Source: PALSA-1004 sp041483135
GTDB taxonomy: Bacteria; Pseudomonadota; Gammaproteobacteria; Burkholderiales; SG8-41
Length of the DNA: 64,000 nt
Direction of reading: 5' to 3'
Assembly (NCBI GenBank): GCA_041483135.1
Contig: JBGPFE010000004.1
Coordinates: forward strand, 1 to 64,000
Position numbers and translations under genes: made by a program. The notes under the pieces are model-generated. The model worked only from the letters and a program-made list of their open reading frames with translations. It was not told the origin of the DNA and did no database searches. The stretch's first letter is position 1, and every line of letters begins with the position of its first letter. Below, piece by piece: positions 1-7,967 of this stretch.

Positions 1-66
1 GTCGGCCAAACGGATCGCTTCCAACTTGAACTCGCGGCTATATGGCCTGTAAGCTTTGCGTCTCAT
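1..66 (-). CDS. IS3-family transposase OrfA, N-terminal end (cut by window edge)
   Basis: The minus strand starts at an ATG at 66 and reads 22 codons, beginning MRRKAYRPYSREFKLEAIRL, before the window ends. This basic S-R-E-F-K-x-E-A-x-R-L opening is the usual start of IS3/IS911-type OrfA, the helix-turn-helix DNA-binding half of the transposase. An AGGAG ribosome binding site lies about 6 nt upstream of the ATG. Only the first residues are visible, so I cannot tell whether OrfA and the frameshift-fused OrfB are intact. The family call rests on this short segment and on the terminal inverted-repeat-like end just upstream. Confidence 0.75.
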   Translation of the reverse strand, partial: MRRKAYRPYSREFKLEAIRLAD

Positions 67-110
67 GGAACACTCCTGTCAGGGTTAGTATCCCCCCTTT
101 AGGGTGTCCA
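1..110 (-). mobile_element. Left end of an IS3-family insertion sequence
   Basis: The minus strand from 110 reads TGGACACCCTAAAGG and continues to the OrfA ribosome binding site and start codon. A terminus beginning TG and ending CA about 45 nt upstream of orfA is typical of IS3-family ends. The rest of the element lies outside the window, so the second inverted repeat and target duplication cannot be checked. Confidence 0.65.
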
Positions 111-474
111 CTAAACGTGGGTAAGATCACACTGACCCTATATTTTCTATTTTTTTCTGTCGCGTTCGTCACGAAGCAGCGGGACGTCGAAAGAGGTTTC
201 GACGAGCTCACCGTGGGCGCCAGGCCGGCACCTGCCTCGGTGCGCAACGAAGGCCGCGACCGGGTGGGCCAATAACGGCCGCGATATTACTGTACCCGCT
301 CGTGGCGTGCGGAATGATGATCGCCTTATGGGCGCCCTCACCGATCTCTCCGCCACGCTAGCCGCAATATTCGACTGCGAACTGCACAGCCTGCGGGCCG
401 CATTGCGCGGCATCGCGCATCCAGACCGTGCTCGATCCGGACCGGCGGCGATCCCGCGCGCCGCCTCCGGATGA
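111..474. other. Region without a recognisable gene
   Basis: This stretch lies between the IS end and the DUF6455 gene. It begins with an AT-rich patch (about 140-165) unlike the GC-rich remainder. Short open frames exist on both strands but show no domain, ribosome binding site or plausible composition. I see no RNA gene. Confidence 0.5.
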
Positions 475-807
475 TTAGGGTGCGGTGCGCCCGGTGGTCC
501 TCGTCAATATGCGAAATATCTGCGAGTTGGGGCAGAAGCTATTGTCGCCTTCGACTTCTCCGGCGAGCCATCTCTCGCACCAGTCCTCGAACCGGCACTT
601 GCCGCACCGGTTCCGCACGTCTTGTATGATGGCCTCGGAGTCACCACGCCTGGCAACTTCGGGGTCCACGCCGGCACGCGTCAGCATGTGCATCATGCGC
701 CTTGCCGAGGCAGCCGCCACGTATCTTGAAAACCACACGACGAGGGCAACGCTCACGGTCGCCATGACTATGGCCGCGACGATCTCGAACAATGATGTTG
801 GGTTCAT
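475..807 (-). CDS. Membrane-anchored DUF6455-type protein
   Basis: This is a 110-residue protein with one hydrophobic N-terminal helix (about residues 8-32), followed by a soluble domain with a four-cysteine pattern: C-x2-C, C five residues later, then a C-P-N near the C-terminus. The arrangement matches my memory of DUF6455 proteins, which are common in proteobacteria and have no assigned function. The cysteines could bind a metal or an iron-sulfur cluster, which is inference. It stands alone between non-coding stretches. The ATG at 807 gives a full-length membrane anchor. Confidence 0.7.
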   Translation of the reverse strand: MNPTSLFEIVAAIVMATVSVALVVWFSRYVAAASARRMMHMLTRAGVDPEVARRGDSEAIIQDVRNRCGKCRFEDWCERWLAGEVEGDNSFCPNSQIFRILTRTTGRTAP

Positions 808-1438
808 GGTCCAGTTCTCCTATAGACTCCATCTGAGGCGCACCAAAACACGCATTCGATTCGGATGATTCGCGTAAATGGTGAGGCCTTGAAAACGAGG
901 GCAACAGCCAGAAGTACCGAAACGGTAAGTCCGGTCCCTACAACCCCTCCCACTGGAGGTACGGGACACCCCGTTACATTGGTTATCGTCCTACCGGACC
1001 GCAGGCGCTACCTTGAGATACATCAACAAACGGGGTGAAACGCCAGGGCCAGCGAGCCTGCGCTGCTTGCGGGCGGCTTGGGTGCTGTGGGCGGTGGTGC
1101 GCTGGCTGTCAGCCGCGCAATTGCGAGGGCAAAACCCCGGCTCTGCGCGCGCGCTTTCCGCTGCGTTGCTAACGCGTCTCTCGCCCGCCGTCCTGCCCGT
1201 GGATTCGGCAGCATGAAGCTGGAAAACGCGCCGATGGCACCGCGCCCAATCAACCGCATGAGCTGGCCTGCCGCACAGCAAGACTATCGGATGTCGGCTT
1301 GGGCCGTTTCCAAAAATTGGTGTTCGGACACTGCCAATAAACCAATCCGGAACTACTGCACCGGAAGCCCCAATAGCGTGGGGGGCGGGGAGTAAACGCG
1401 TGAAAGAATGAAGGAGTAACGATTCAGGAGGCGTCCAG
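808..1438. other. Long intergenic region with a dispersed-repeat copy
   Basis: No convincing gene was found in about 630 nt. Open frames of 60-105 codons exist on both strands around 1013-1395, but they are Ala/Arg-rich, mutually overlapping and lack homology I recognise. The segment 1311-1380 resembles 5711-5780 and is listed separately. Confidence 0.5.
1311..1380 (+). repeat. Dispersed intergenic repeat, family A, right half
   Basis: This segment shares an AAAATTGG-x-GTTCG-x-ACAC start, a central CCGGAACT and a C-C-x-GAAGCCCCA-A end with 5711-5780, with many point differences between. No open reading frame is conserved between the copies. It lies just upstream (in + coordinates) of the EAL gene's 3' end. 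Confidence 0.5.
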
Positions 1439-3256
1439 CTATGCCGGCATACCGAGCGGAAGCCGGACTGGTCCTGCGCCGCGTATTTCGCAATCAAGAA
1501 CCTCCTGCGCGGTCAGCGGGCGCCCCACATATCCACCCTGGATACGCTCGCAGCCGAGTGCCAACAGCGCAGCCGCAGTCTCCGCGTCCGCCACGCCTTC
1601 AGCCATCACTCGCAGCCCGAGGTCCTGCGCCAGATGAGCCAGCGAGCGAACGATCTTCGCGTGGAACGCCGCTTGCCGCATGTCGCTCACGAACGCCGCG
1701 CCGACCTTTACCTCGTCGAGCGGCAGTTGCGCCAGGTTGGAGAGGGAGGATGAACCGGTGCCGAAGCCGTCGATCCCGAGACGCAACCCGAGCGCCTTCA
1801 GGCGGGTGAGCGTTTCCTTCACCTGTTCGATTCCACCGACGAGCGCCGCCTCGTGGATTTCGATCACCAGCCGATCGGCAGGAACCTTCCAGGTACCGAG
1901 CGCGCGTCCCACGAATTCCACAAAATCGGGTTGCGCGAGAGCGCTTGCGGTCACTTTCAGGCCGATTGGAAGCTCAAGCCCGGCGCGCGCAAACTCGGCG
2001 CACAGTCTCAGCGCGCTGTTGAATACCCACCATGTCAATTCCCGGATCAGGCCGGAGGTTTCAGCCGCCTCGATCGCCCGCGCCTCCGACACCTCGCCAA
2101 GCTCGTCGTCCGTCCAGCGCAGCATGCACGCCAGCCCGGCGATCCGGCCGGTGCTCAGATCGAGTTGCGGCTCGAAGGCAAGCCGGAGAGCATTCTCTTC
2201 CAGGGCGTGACGCAGCCGCGCCTCGTGCTGTATGTTGCGCTCTTCGCTCTCGCCATGCGCCGGGTCGTAGACGGCGACGCGCTCCGCCGCGCCGCCCGCC
2301 GCGCGCACGGCGAGCTTGCCGTTGCGAACCAGCGTCTGCTGGTCCGCGCCGTGGTCCGGGTACATTGCGATGCCGATCGCCGCGTCCGGGGCGAACGAGC
2401 GGTCGCCGATCGGAATCGGCGCTTCCAGAGCGCCCAGGATTTTGTTCGCGGCGAGAATCGCCACGCCTTCCCCGGCAATGCGCGGCAGCAGGCAGGCGAA
2501 CTGGTCGCGGCTCACCCGGCCCAGCTGATCCTGCTTGCGCAGCACCCCTTCACGCAGGCGCCGCATGACCCGCAGCATGAAAGCTTCGCCCCTCTGCAAT
2601 CCGAGCAGGCGATCGACCTGCTCGACCTTCGGGACCTGGAGCAGGAGCAACCCAAGCTGCTTTCCTTCCTGCCGGTGGGTCTCGATCGTTGCGCGGAAGA
2701 TATCCATGAAGGCCGCGTACTCGGGGGTCGGCAGCGTGCGCACCACGCCGCCCTCTGCCTGGCTGCGCGCCGCAAGCGAGGCGAGAAGCGCGATCTGCAG
2801 GAAGACGAAGCGCTGCAGCGCAAGGAGGATCTCCGCGCATCGTTCCGGGTCCCCGGCATACAAACGCAACGCACCGCGCGTAATCGCGCTCTGGAAGCGC
2901 AGACAGTCGCGTCGCATGCGCTCGATCGGCTCGCCCTCGGCGTCAAGCGCCCATTCGCAGAGGGCCGCATGGACCGGCGCGGCGTCGGCGTCACCCGAGG
3001 CGGCGGTGTGCGCAAACACAGTGGCGAGTCCTCCCGCGGCCGGAACGAAGAGATCCGGCGCGCGCGCGCGCACTTCCTCGAACACCGACGCGACGCAGGC
3101 AAGCGTTTTGGCGTCGGCGCCGAATTCCACCGCGAGGCGCCCGACCAGCGCCGTCAGACCGACACCCGGCCCCTGTTCCGGCGCGGAAGGGGAAGCCGGG
3201 TCCGGCCCGCCCCCCCCGCCATCAGAGGAAGAGTTCGGAAGTATCAATCTCGACAC
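1439..3256 (-). CDS. Degenerate GGDEF/EAL-domain protein
   Basis: This 605-residue protein has a helical N-terminal region (about 1-175), a GGDEF-fold region (about 185-330) and an EAL-fold region (about 340-590). Both active sites look inactive. The GGDEF signature is replaced by S-R-D-Q-F (249-253). The EAL glutamate is replaced by Ala in N-A-L (355-357). The usual D-D-F-G-T-G is D-G-F-G-T-G (496-501), and the downstream K-x-D is K-V-G (517-519). It probably binds c-di-GMP or a protein partner rather than making or degrading the nucleotide (inference). Its start overlaps the end of the HD-GYP gene by 35 nt, so the two are probably co-transcribed. No N-terminal transmembrane segment is evident. 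Confidence 0.88.
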   Translation of the reverse strand: MSRLILPNSSSDGGGGGPDPASPSAPEQGPGVGLTALVGRLAVEFGADAKTLACVASVFEEVRARAPDLFVPAAGGLATVFAHTAASGDADAAPVHAALCEWALDAEGEPIERMRRDCLRFQSAITRGALRLYAGDPERCAEILLALQRFVFLQIALLASLAARSQAEGGVVRTLPTPEYAAFMDIFRATIETHRQEGKQLGLLLLQVPKVEQVDRLLGLQRGEAFMLRVMRRLREGVLRKQDQLGRVSRDQFACLLPRIAGEGVAILAANKILGALEAPIPIGDRSFAPDAAIGIAMYPDHGADQQTLVRNGKLAVRAAGGAAERVAVYDPAHGESEERNIQHEARLRHALEENALRLAFEPQLDLSTGRIAGLACMLRWTDDELGEVSEARAIEAAETSGLIRELTWWVFNSALRLCAEFARAGLELPIGLKVTASALAQPDFVEFVGRALGTWKVPADRLVIEIHEAALVGGIEQVKETLTRLKALGLRLGIDGFGTGSSSLSNLAQLPLDEVKVGAAFVSDMRQAAFHAKIVRSLAHLAQDLGLRVMAEGVADAETAAALLALGCERIQGGYVGRPLTAQEVLDCEIRGAGPVRLPLGMPA

Positions 3257-4400
3257 TCCCCTGCTCCAGCGAGCGCTTGATGCCCGCCTGCTCGATAATC
3301 TTCGTCGGCTTGAGCCGATTTCGCCTCGAATCGAGCACCACCATGACCTTCGGGAATAGCCGCATCACCGGGTTCGGCGCGATCACGATCCCTATCTCGG
3401 TGGTGTGCAGCTCGACGATGGCGCCGACCGGATAGATCCCGATGCACTGGATGAGTTGTTCGACCAGGGGCCCGTCGAACTGCGTGCCGCGCAAACCGTA
3501 GAGCTTGTTGAGCGCGTTCGAGGGCGCCATCGCCTGGCCGTAGGGCCGGATGGCGGTAAGCGCGTCGAAGCAGTCGATAAGGCCCGCGATGCCGCCAATC
3601 AGCCCGATCTGCCCGCCCTTCAGTCCAGCCGGATAGCCGCTGCCGTCGATGCGTTCGTGGTGCAGGGCCGCGAGCGCGGGCAGCTCGGGGGGAAGCCCGG
3701 TGGTCTTCTCCAGGATCTCGACCGAATGCCCGACGTGGCTTTTGCAGACGTTCAGCTCGTCCTCGCTCAAGGGTTCCTTTTTGTTGAGCAGAGCGGCCGG
3801 CAGACGCAGCTTTCCGACATCCTGCAGCAGCCCGAGCATACCGAGCAGATCGAGCTGCTCGCGCGGCAGGTGCAGAAAGCGGCCGAACGTGAGCATGTAG
3901 ATGGAGACCCCCAACGCGCGGTCGAGGGTGTGCTCGCTCTTCTCCTTCATCTTGGCGAGCAGTAGCATCGCGTCGGGATTGCGCACTACGCTGTCGGTCA
4001 TGCTCGTCACGGCCTCGCGCACCCGGGGAGCGTCGAGCGCCTTGCCGGCCTGAATCGAGCCGAACACGTCCTTCAGCACGACCGCGGTCTTTACCTGGGC
4101 CTGGCGTGCGGCCGGCAATTCCTGTTTGACCTGCGTCTTTTCCTCGTAGACGACCTTGTTCTTGATGGTCTCGAGCACGCTCGGGAGCTTGGAACCCCCG
4201 CCGAACGGATCGACCGCGATGTCCGCGCCCTTGTCCGTGTCGATGAAGACATGCTTGCAGTATTTCTTCAGCGCATCGAGTTGCACCTGGGTGCTGAGCA
4301 CGAACCCCTGGTACATGAACTGCGTTTCCGTCCACGGCCGGTCGAGATCGTGGATGTACACACCGAATTTCAGTTTATGGACGGGGACTTGTTTTTTCAT
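3222..4400 (-). CDS. HD-GYP domain protein with DUF3391-type N-terminus, altered HD motif
   Basis: The protein has 392 residues. The N-terminal 100 or so residues match the DUF3391 region often found before HD-GYP phosphodiesterase domains. The HD-GYP domain follows, with H-H-E-R (247-250) and D-G-S-G-Y-P (252-257) intact. The core metal-binding dyad normally written L-L-H-D-I-G-K reads L-L-Q-D-V-G-K, so His is Gln at 193. This casts doubt on normal two-iron catalysis of c-di-GMP hydrolysis. The gene overlaps the degenerate EAL gene and lies 100 nt downstream of the cyclic-nucleotide phosphodiesterase-like gene, making a nucleotide-signalling operon. Confidence 0.88.
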   Translation of the reverse strand: MKKQVPVHKLKFGVYIHDLDRPWTETQFMYQGFVLSTQVQLDALKKYCKHVFIDTDKGADIAVDPFGGGSKLPSVLETIKNKVVYEEKTQVKQELPAARQAQVKTAVVLKDVFGSIQAGKALDAPRVREAVTSMTDSVVRNPDAMLLLAKMKEKSEHTLDRALGVSIYMLTFGRFLHLPREQLDLLGMLGLLQDVGKLRLPAALLNKKEPLSEDELNVCKSHVGHSVEILEKTTGLPPELPALAALHHERIDGSGYPAGLKGGQIGLIGGIAGLIDCFDALTAIRPYGQAMAPSNALNKLYGLRGTQFDGPLVEQLIQCIGIYPVGAIVELHTTEIGIVIAPNPVMRLFPKVMVVLDSRRNRLKPTKIIEQAGIKRSLEQGSVEIDTSELFL

Positions 4401-4500
4401 GGTGGTGGCGTCAATCCGGCGGCAGCTGTTCCCGCGGCGCGAACCGGCGAGGCTTTCCAGTTCGGCGCTGCGTGCAAGCGCGCCCGGCGCGGGGACAGTG

Positions 4501-5268
4501 TCAGAATTCGAATACGTGGTTGTTCTGCAGCAGGCGTGGCTGCAGTTTACCTGAAAGCTCCTCGATTTCCTGCATGGTCAGCTCGATCTCGGCGGGTTTG
4601 AGGTGGGTGATGTAGACCTCCGCCGGGCGCTCGAGCTTCGCCAGCTCCTCGCCGAGCATGGACGGACACAGGTGCTTGGAAAGCTCGGCAAGCGCGCGGT
4701 CCTTGTCGGAAAACGCGGTATCGATGATGAGGTACTTGAGATTCCCGATCCGGTTCACCACGCTCCATAGCGCGTCGTTCGGTCCGGTGTCGCCGGTGAA
4801 AACCAGGCTCGCCTTCCCGCTGTCGAGCTGGTATCCGACCGCCGGGACCGTGTGGTTCGCGGGCAGTACCGTGATCTTCCGTCCGCCGAGGGTGATTACG
4901 TTTCCGACCTCGATCTCAGCGTAGCGCAACCACGGCTCTTCGGGCGTGGGGATCTGGGTGAAATCCGGCCAGATGTCCCAGTTGAACAGATTCTTTTTCA
5001 GGGTCTGGATCGTGGCGCCCTTCGCGTACACCGTGACCGGCTGCGGCCGCAGCGCGCCGACCGAATCCAGGAAAAACGCGATCGAGTTGACGTGGTCGAG
5101 GTGCGAATGGGTGACGAAGATATGGTCGATCAACGTCAGCTCGGCGAGCGAGAGGTCGCCGACCCCGGTCCCCGCGTCGACCAGAATATCCTGGTCGACC
5201 AGGAACGAAGTGGTTCGATTTTGCTGTCCGCCAATACTGCCCGAGCAGCCAAGTACGCGCAGACGCAT
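4501..5268 (-). CDS. Metallo-beta-lactamase-fold phosphodiesterase (class II cAMP PDE-like)
   Basis: The 255-residue product has the zinc motif H-S-H-L-D-H (54-59) followed by a run matching the class II 3',5'-cyclic-nucleotide phosphodiesterase signature. Further metal ligands are in the N-H-T-V-P-A-V-G-Y region and F-T-G-D-T-G-P-N. It should hydrolyse cyclic nucleotides in the cytoplasm, although an RNase Z-like or other MBL role is possible. I chose the ATG at 5268 rather than one at 5346 because AGGAG lies 7 nt upstream and homology starts at MRLRVLGCSG. It is first in a minus-strand group with the HD-GYP and EAL genes. Confidence 0.8.
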   Translation of the reverse strand: MRLRVLGCSGSIGGQQNRTTSFLVDQDILVDAGTGVGDLSLAELTLIDHIFVTHSHLDHVNSIAFFLDSVGALRPQPVTVYAKGATIQTLKKNLFNWDIWPDFTQIPTPEEPWLRYAEIEVGNVITLGGRKITVLPANHTVPAVGYQLDSGKASLVFTGDTGPNDALWSVVNRIGNLKYLIIDTAFSDKDRALAELSKHLCPSMLGEELAKLERPAEVYITHLKPAEIELTMQEIEELSGKLQPRLLQNNHVFEF

Positions 5269-5644
5269 CGCCGCTCCTATTTTCCGTCGAATGCAGGGAC
5301 ACCGTCCGGGCTCCCAAGCGGAGTACGGCGGGATTCCGCGACCCATCCCGCGCAGGGCCGGTTCAACTGGCGCTCAGGGTCCATACGCGGCAGGTCAAGT
5401 GCGGAGAAATGAATAGTCGGGTTCACAGCCTTCGGCTCCATGCTAGCCATATTTTAGTGCAACTCGCGCAACAAAGGATTCACGACGGACAGGAAATTTA
5501 ACCGCACGAGCGCAGGTATCGTTGGCGCCGGCGCTCCCGTCAACCGCCGCCATTTTCGTTTTCGAAGCCACGGGGGCGGCATTTCAGAGTCGAAACACTC
5601 GGCTCGCCCCGCGACTGGCTCCATGAGCTATACCCTCGTCAACG

Positions 5645-5780
5645 AAAATGCTACGCCTGTTCACGCGAGCCGTCATCCGCAATTTCGATGGTAGACCTCA
5701 TTTAATTCACCGAAAATTGGCGTTCGAACACCGCATGTCGGATCAAGCCGGAACTGCTACACCAGAAGCCCCAAAAACGT
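5645..5780 (+). repeat. Composite dispersed repeat (families B and A side by side)
   Basis: Positions 5645-5699 match 32046-32100, sharing AAAATGCTACGCC, GTTCACG and CGCAATTTCGATGG. Positions 5711-5780 match 1311-1380. The two halves are adjacent here, while each other copy has only one half. None of the copies encodes a conserved protein. Confidence 0.6.
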
Positions 5781-5795
5781 GATGTGTAAGGAGTG

Positions 5796-5858
5796 AAATT
5801 ACCCATTGCCCATTCCCCATTACCGATTCACCGGTCTTATCCGCATCCATCGGCGGTT
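5796..5858 (-). repeat. Left arm of inverted composite repeat flanking a hydrolase gene
   Basis: Read on the minus strand, this begins AACCGCCGATGGATGCGGAT and ends in GAATGGGCAATGGGTAATTT. The same blocks occur in the same order on the plus strand at 6783-6870. The pair therefore brackets the hydrolase gene as an imperfect inverted repeat with indels. Confidence 0.55.
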
Positions 5859-5914
5859 TGCTCCGCTTTTTCTCTGTGCTCTCTGTGATCTCTGTGGCTG
5901 ATGTTTCTCTGCTT

Positions 5915-6733
5915 TTAGTTTCTGGTTGCGCCGGCGCGCGTGATGAACTTCAGCACTTCTTCGGCGCAGCGATCGGGGTCGGTAGCGGCGACGTGATACG
6001 AATCGCCCGGCAGCACGAGGAGTTTTGAGTTCGGAATGGTCTGCTGCCACGCGCGCGTTGACTCGACGGAGCCCAGTGCGCTCTTCTCGCTCGTGATGAC
6101 GAGCATCGGGCACTTGATGCGCGGCAGGTCCGCGGTGATGTCCGTGTAGGGGATCGTCTCGCCAAAACCGATCAGCGTCGATAGCGGCGTTTTGCCCATG
6201 AGCTTGGTCCACCACTCGACGCCCTCCGGCGGGAATTTGCTGCCGAGCCGGCCCGCCATGTTTTTACGCGCCCAGCCTTCGACGCCGGTTTTCTCGAGTT
6301 CCCCGGTCGCGTGCGCGGCTTTCGCGCCCATGCGGTCCCACTTCGGCGGCGGCGTGCCGACGACGGTCAGCGTGCGCACCTGCTGCGGGCAGCGCGCAGC
6401 AAAGTGGCGCGCGATGGTGCCGCCGAGCTTCGCCGCGATCAGGTGAAAGCGCTCGATACCGAGAGTCTTCATCAGGCTGAGGTAATCGTCGATGATGAGG
6501 TCTATAGTCCACTTGAAATCGCGCGGCATCGGTGTCGACTCTCCGAAGCCGCGAGTATCCGGCCGCACCACGCGGAAATGGCGCGCGAGGTGCGGCACCC
6601 AGCCGTACCAGGCCTGGCCGCGCTCGGCGTTGCCATGAATCATCAATATCGTTTCCGCCTCGCGCCAGGGATCGGTGTAGTCGTCGATCGCGTAGTGCAT
6701 CTCGAGGCTGGGATCGATTCGGACCTTGGGCAT
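5915..6733 (-). CDS. Alpha/beta-hydrolase-fold protein with Lys at the nucleophile position
   Basis: This is a 272-residue alpha/beta hydrolase. It has an H-G oxyanion segment (33-34), R-G-F-G-E-S (61-66) and a C-terminal His in S-Y-H-V-A (247). The nucleophile elbow, usually G-H-S-M-G-G, reads A-A-K-L-G-G, so Lys 102 replaces Ser. The acid position after strand 7 reads S-E-K-S without the normal Asp. Ordinary ester hydrolysis is therefore unlikely. It might act through Lys or the retained His, or bind a ligand without catalysis. A paralogue with the same substitution at the same residue number lies at 7968-8765, beyond a TctC gene. The gene is flanked by inverted composite repeats. Confidence 0.85.
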   Translation of the reverse strand: MPKVRIDPSLEMHYAIDDYTDPWREAETILMIHGNAERGQAWYGWVPHLARHFRVVRPDTRGFGESTPMPRDFKWTIDLIIDDYLSLMKTLGIERFHLIAAKLGGTIARHFAARCPQQVRTLTVVGTPPPKWDRMGAKAAHATGELEKTGVEGWARKNMAGRLGSKFPPEGVEWWTKLMGKTPLSTLIGFGETIPYTDITADLPRIKCPMLVITSEKSALGSVESTRAWQQTIPNSKLLVLPGDSYHVAATDPDRCAEEVLKFITRAGATRN

Positions 6734-6782
6734 TATGAAGTATCCTTTGTGCGTGGTTAAGAAGTGGTCTCAAATACAGAGC

Positions 6783-6870
6783 GGAACCGCCGATGAATGC
6801 CGATGAACGCAGATAACATCGAAAACAAGTGAACGGGGATAGAGAATGGGCAATCCGGAATGGGTAATTT
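6783..6870 (+). repeat. Right arm of inverted composite repeat flanking a hydrolase gene
   Basis: It begins AACCGCCGATGAATGCCGAT and ends CCGGAATGGGTAATTT, carrying the blocks of 5796-5858 in inverted orientation. It is followed up to about 6912 by a short-period run of ACTCATCACCCAT-like units that ends CATTACCCATT. Confidence 0.55.
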
Positions 6871-6915
6871 CGCTCTTAACTCATCACCCATCGCTCATCA
6901 CTCATTACCCATTTG

Positions 6916-7893
6916 TCAGTCCGGCGTAACCCCTGCATCTTTGAGCACCCGGGCCCACTTCCCGACATCAGCACGGACAATCGCGGCAAATTCCTCCGGC
7001 GTATTGCCGATAGTGTCCACGCCCTGCGCCGCGAGCTGTTCGACGACCTCCGGCGAATGTAAAACTTTCACGATCTCGGCGTGCAGCCGCGCGATGATCG
7101 GTCGCGGCGTTTTCGCCGGCGCGAGTATACCGTTCCACCCGACGACCTCGTACCCCGGTACGCCCGCCTCCGCGATCGTCGGCACCTCCGGCATGATCGC
7201 CAGTCTCGACTTCGTGCTCACGCCGAGCGCACGGACCTTTCCCGCCCTCATCTGGGGCGCTGCGTTGATCGGCACGTTGAAATAGATCTGGATCTCGCCC
7301 GCGATCAGCGCCGTCATGACTTGCGGCGCGCCTTTGTACGCGACATGCACGATCCGGATGCGCGTGAGCGAGGCGAACAGCTCGGCCGAAAGATAGCCGA
7401 GGCTGCCGCGTCCGACCGAACCGAAATTGAGCTGCCCGGGGCGTTCGTTCGCCAGCGCGATCAATTCCTTGACGCTCCTGGCGGGTGACGACGGGTGGAC
7501 TAGCAGCACTTGCGTGACCGAGCTCACCATGGTGATGGGCGCGAAATCCCGCAGCGTGTCGAACGGCATCTTGAGGACCAGGCTGGGGTTGACCGGATGC
7601 GACGGAAAAACCATCAGCAGCGTGTAGCCGTCGGGAGCGGCCTTGGCCACGATATCCGAACCGATGATGCCGCTCGCCCCGCCGCGGTTGTCCACCACGA
7701 TCTGCTGACCGAGCGCGCCTCTCAGCTTGTCGGAGATGATCCGCGCCAGGATATCGGTGACTCCGCCGGCGCCGGTCGGGATCACCAGGCGGATCGGCCT
7801 GCCCGGATAGGCGTCCGCGGCATGCGCATACCCGCCGATCGCGCACACGCACAGGCCGATGAGCAATCCCACTGCGGCGTGAAGTCGTTGCAT
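6916..7893 (-). CDS. TctC/Bug-family periplasmic binding protein
   Basis: The product has 325 residues with a signal peptide (hydrophobic 6-20, likely cleavage after A-H-A). The mature start Y-P-G-R-P-I-R-L-V-I-P is followed by T-G-A-G-G-V-T-D, which forms one side of the ligand pocket in Bug proteins. A-A-P-D-G-Y-T and the S-V-K-E-L-I-A-L-A segment are also present. It should bind a small carboxylate in the periplasm. It lies between the two Lys-type alpha/beta-hydrolase genes, is downstream and divergent from the second, and may supply their substrate (inference). No membrane subunit is adjacent. Confidence 0.93.
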   Translation of the reverse strand: MQRLHAAVGLLIGLCVCAIGGYAHAADAYPGRPIRLVIPTGAGGVTDILARIISDKLRGALGQQIVVDNRGGASGIIGSDIVAKAAPDGYTLLMVFPSHPVNPSLVLKMPFDTLRDFAPITMVSSVTQVLLVHPSSPARSVKELIALANERPGQLNFGSVGRGSLGYLSAELFASLTRIRIVHVAYKGAPQVMTALIAGEIQIYFNVPINAAPQMRAGKVRALGVSTKSRLAIMPEVPTIAEAGVPGYEVVGWNGILAPAKTPRPIIARLHAEIVKVLHSPEVVEQLAAQGVDTIGNTPEEFAAIVRADVGKWARVLKDAGVTPD

Positions 7894-7967
7894 GAATCAA
7901 TGGTAGCTGGAACGCGACGGTCCGCGCAAAGTAAAATACGGTTTGCCCACCGCGTATCGGAAAACTC

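Larger units (their letters stand above)
5269..5914. other. Intergenic region rich in dispersed repeats
   Basis: About 645 nt without a gene. It contains the composite repeat at 5645-5780, a short-period array at 5796-5858 and a CTCTGTG-type tandem run at about 5871-5905. The first 370 nt show nothing recognisable. Confidence 0.6.

Noticed and set aside
991..1497. 168-codon minus-strand frame in the region before the EAL gene
   Set aside because: It overlaps a dispersed repeat and the EAL gene end, with no ribosome binding site and no domain.
1853..3280. 475-codon open frame on the plus strand over the EAL gene
   Set aside because: The minus-strand frame has clear GGDEF/EAL similarity; this frame has none.
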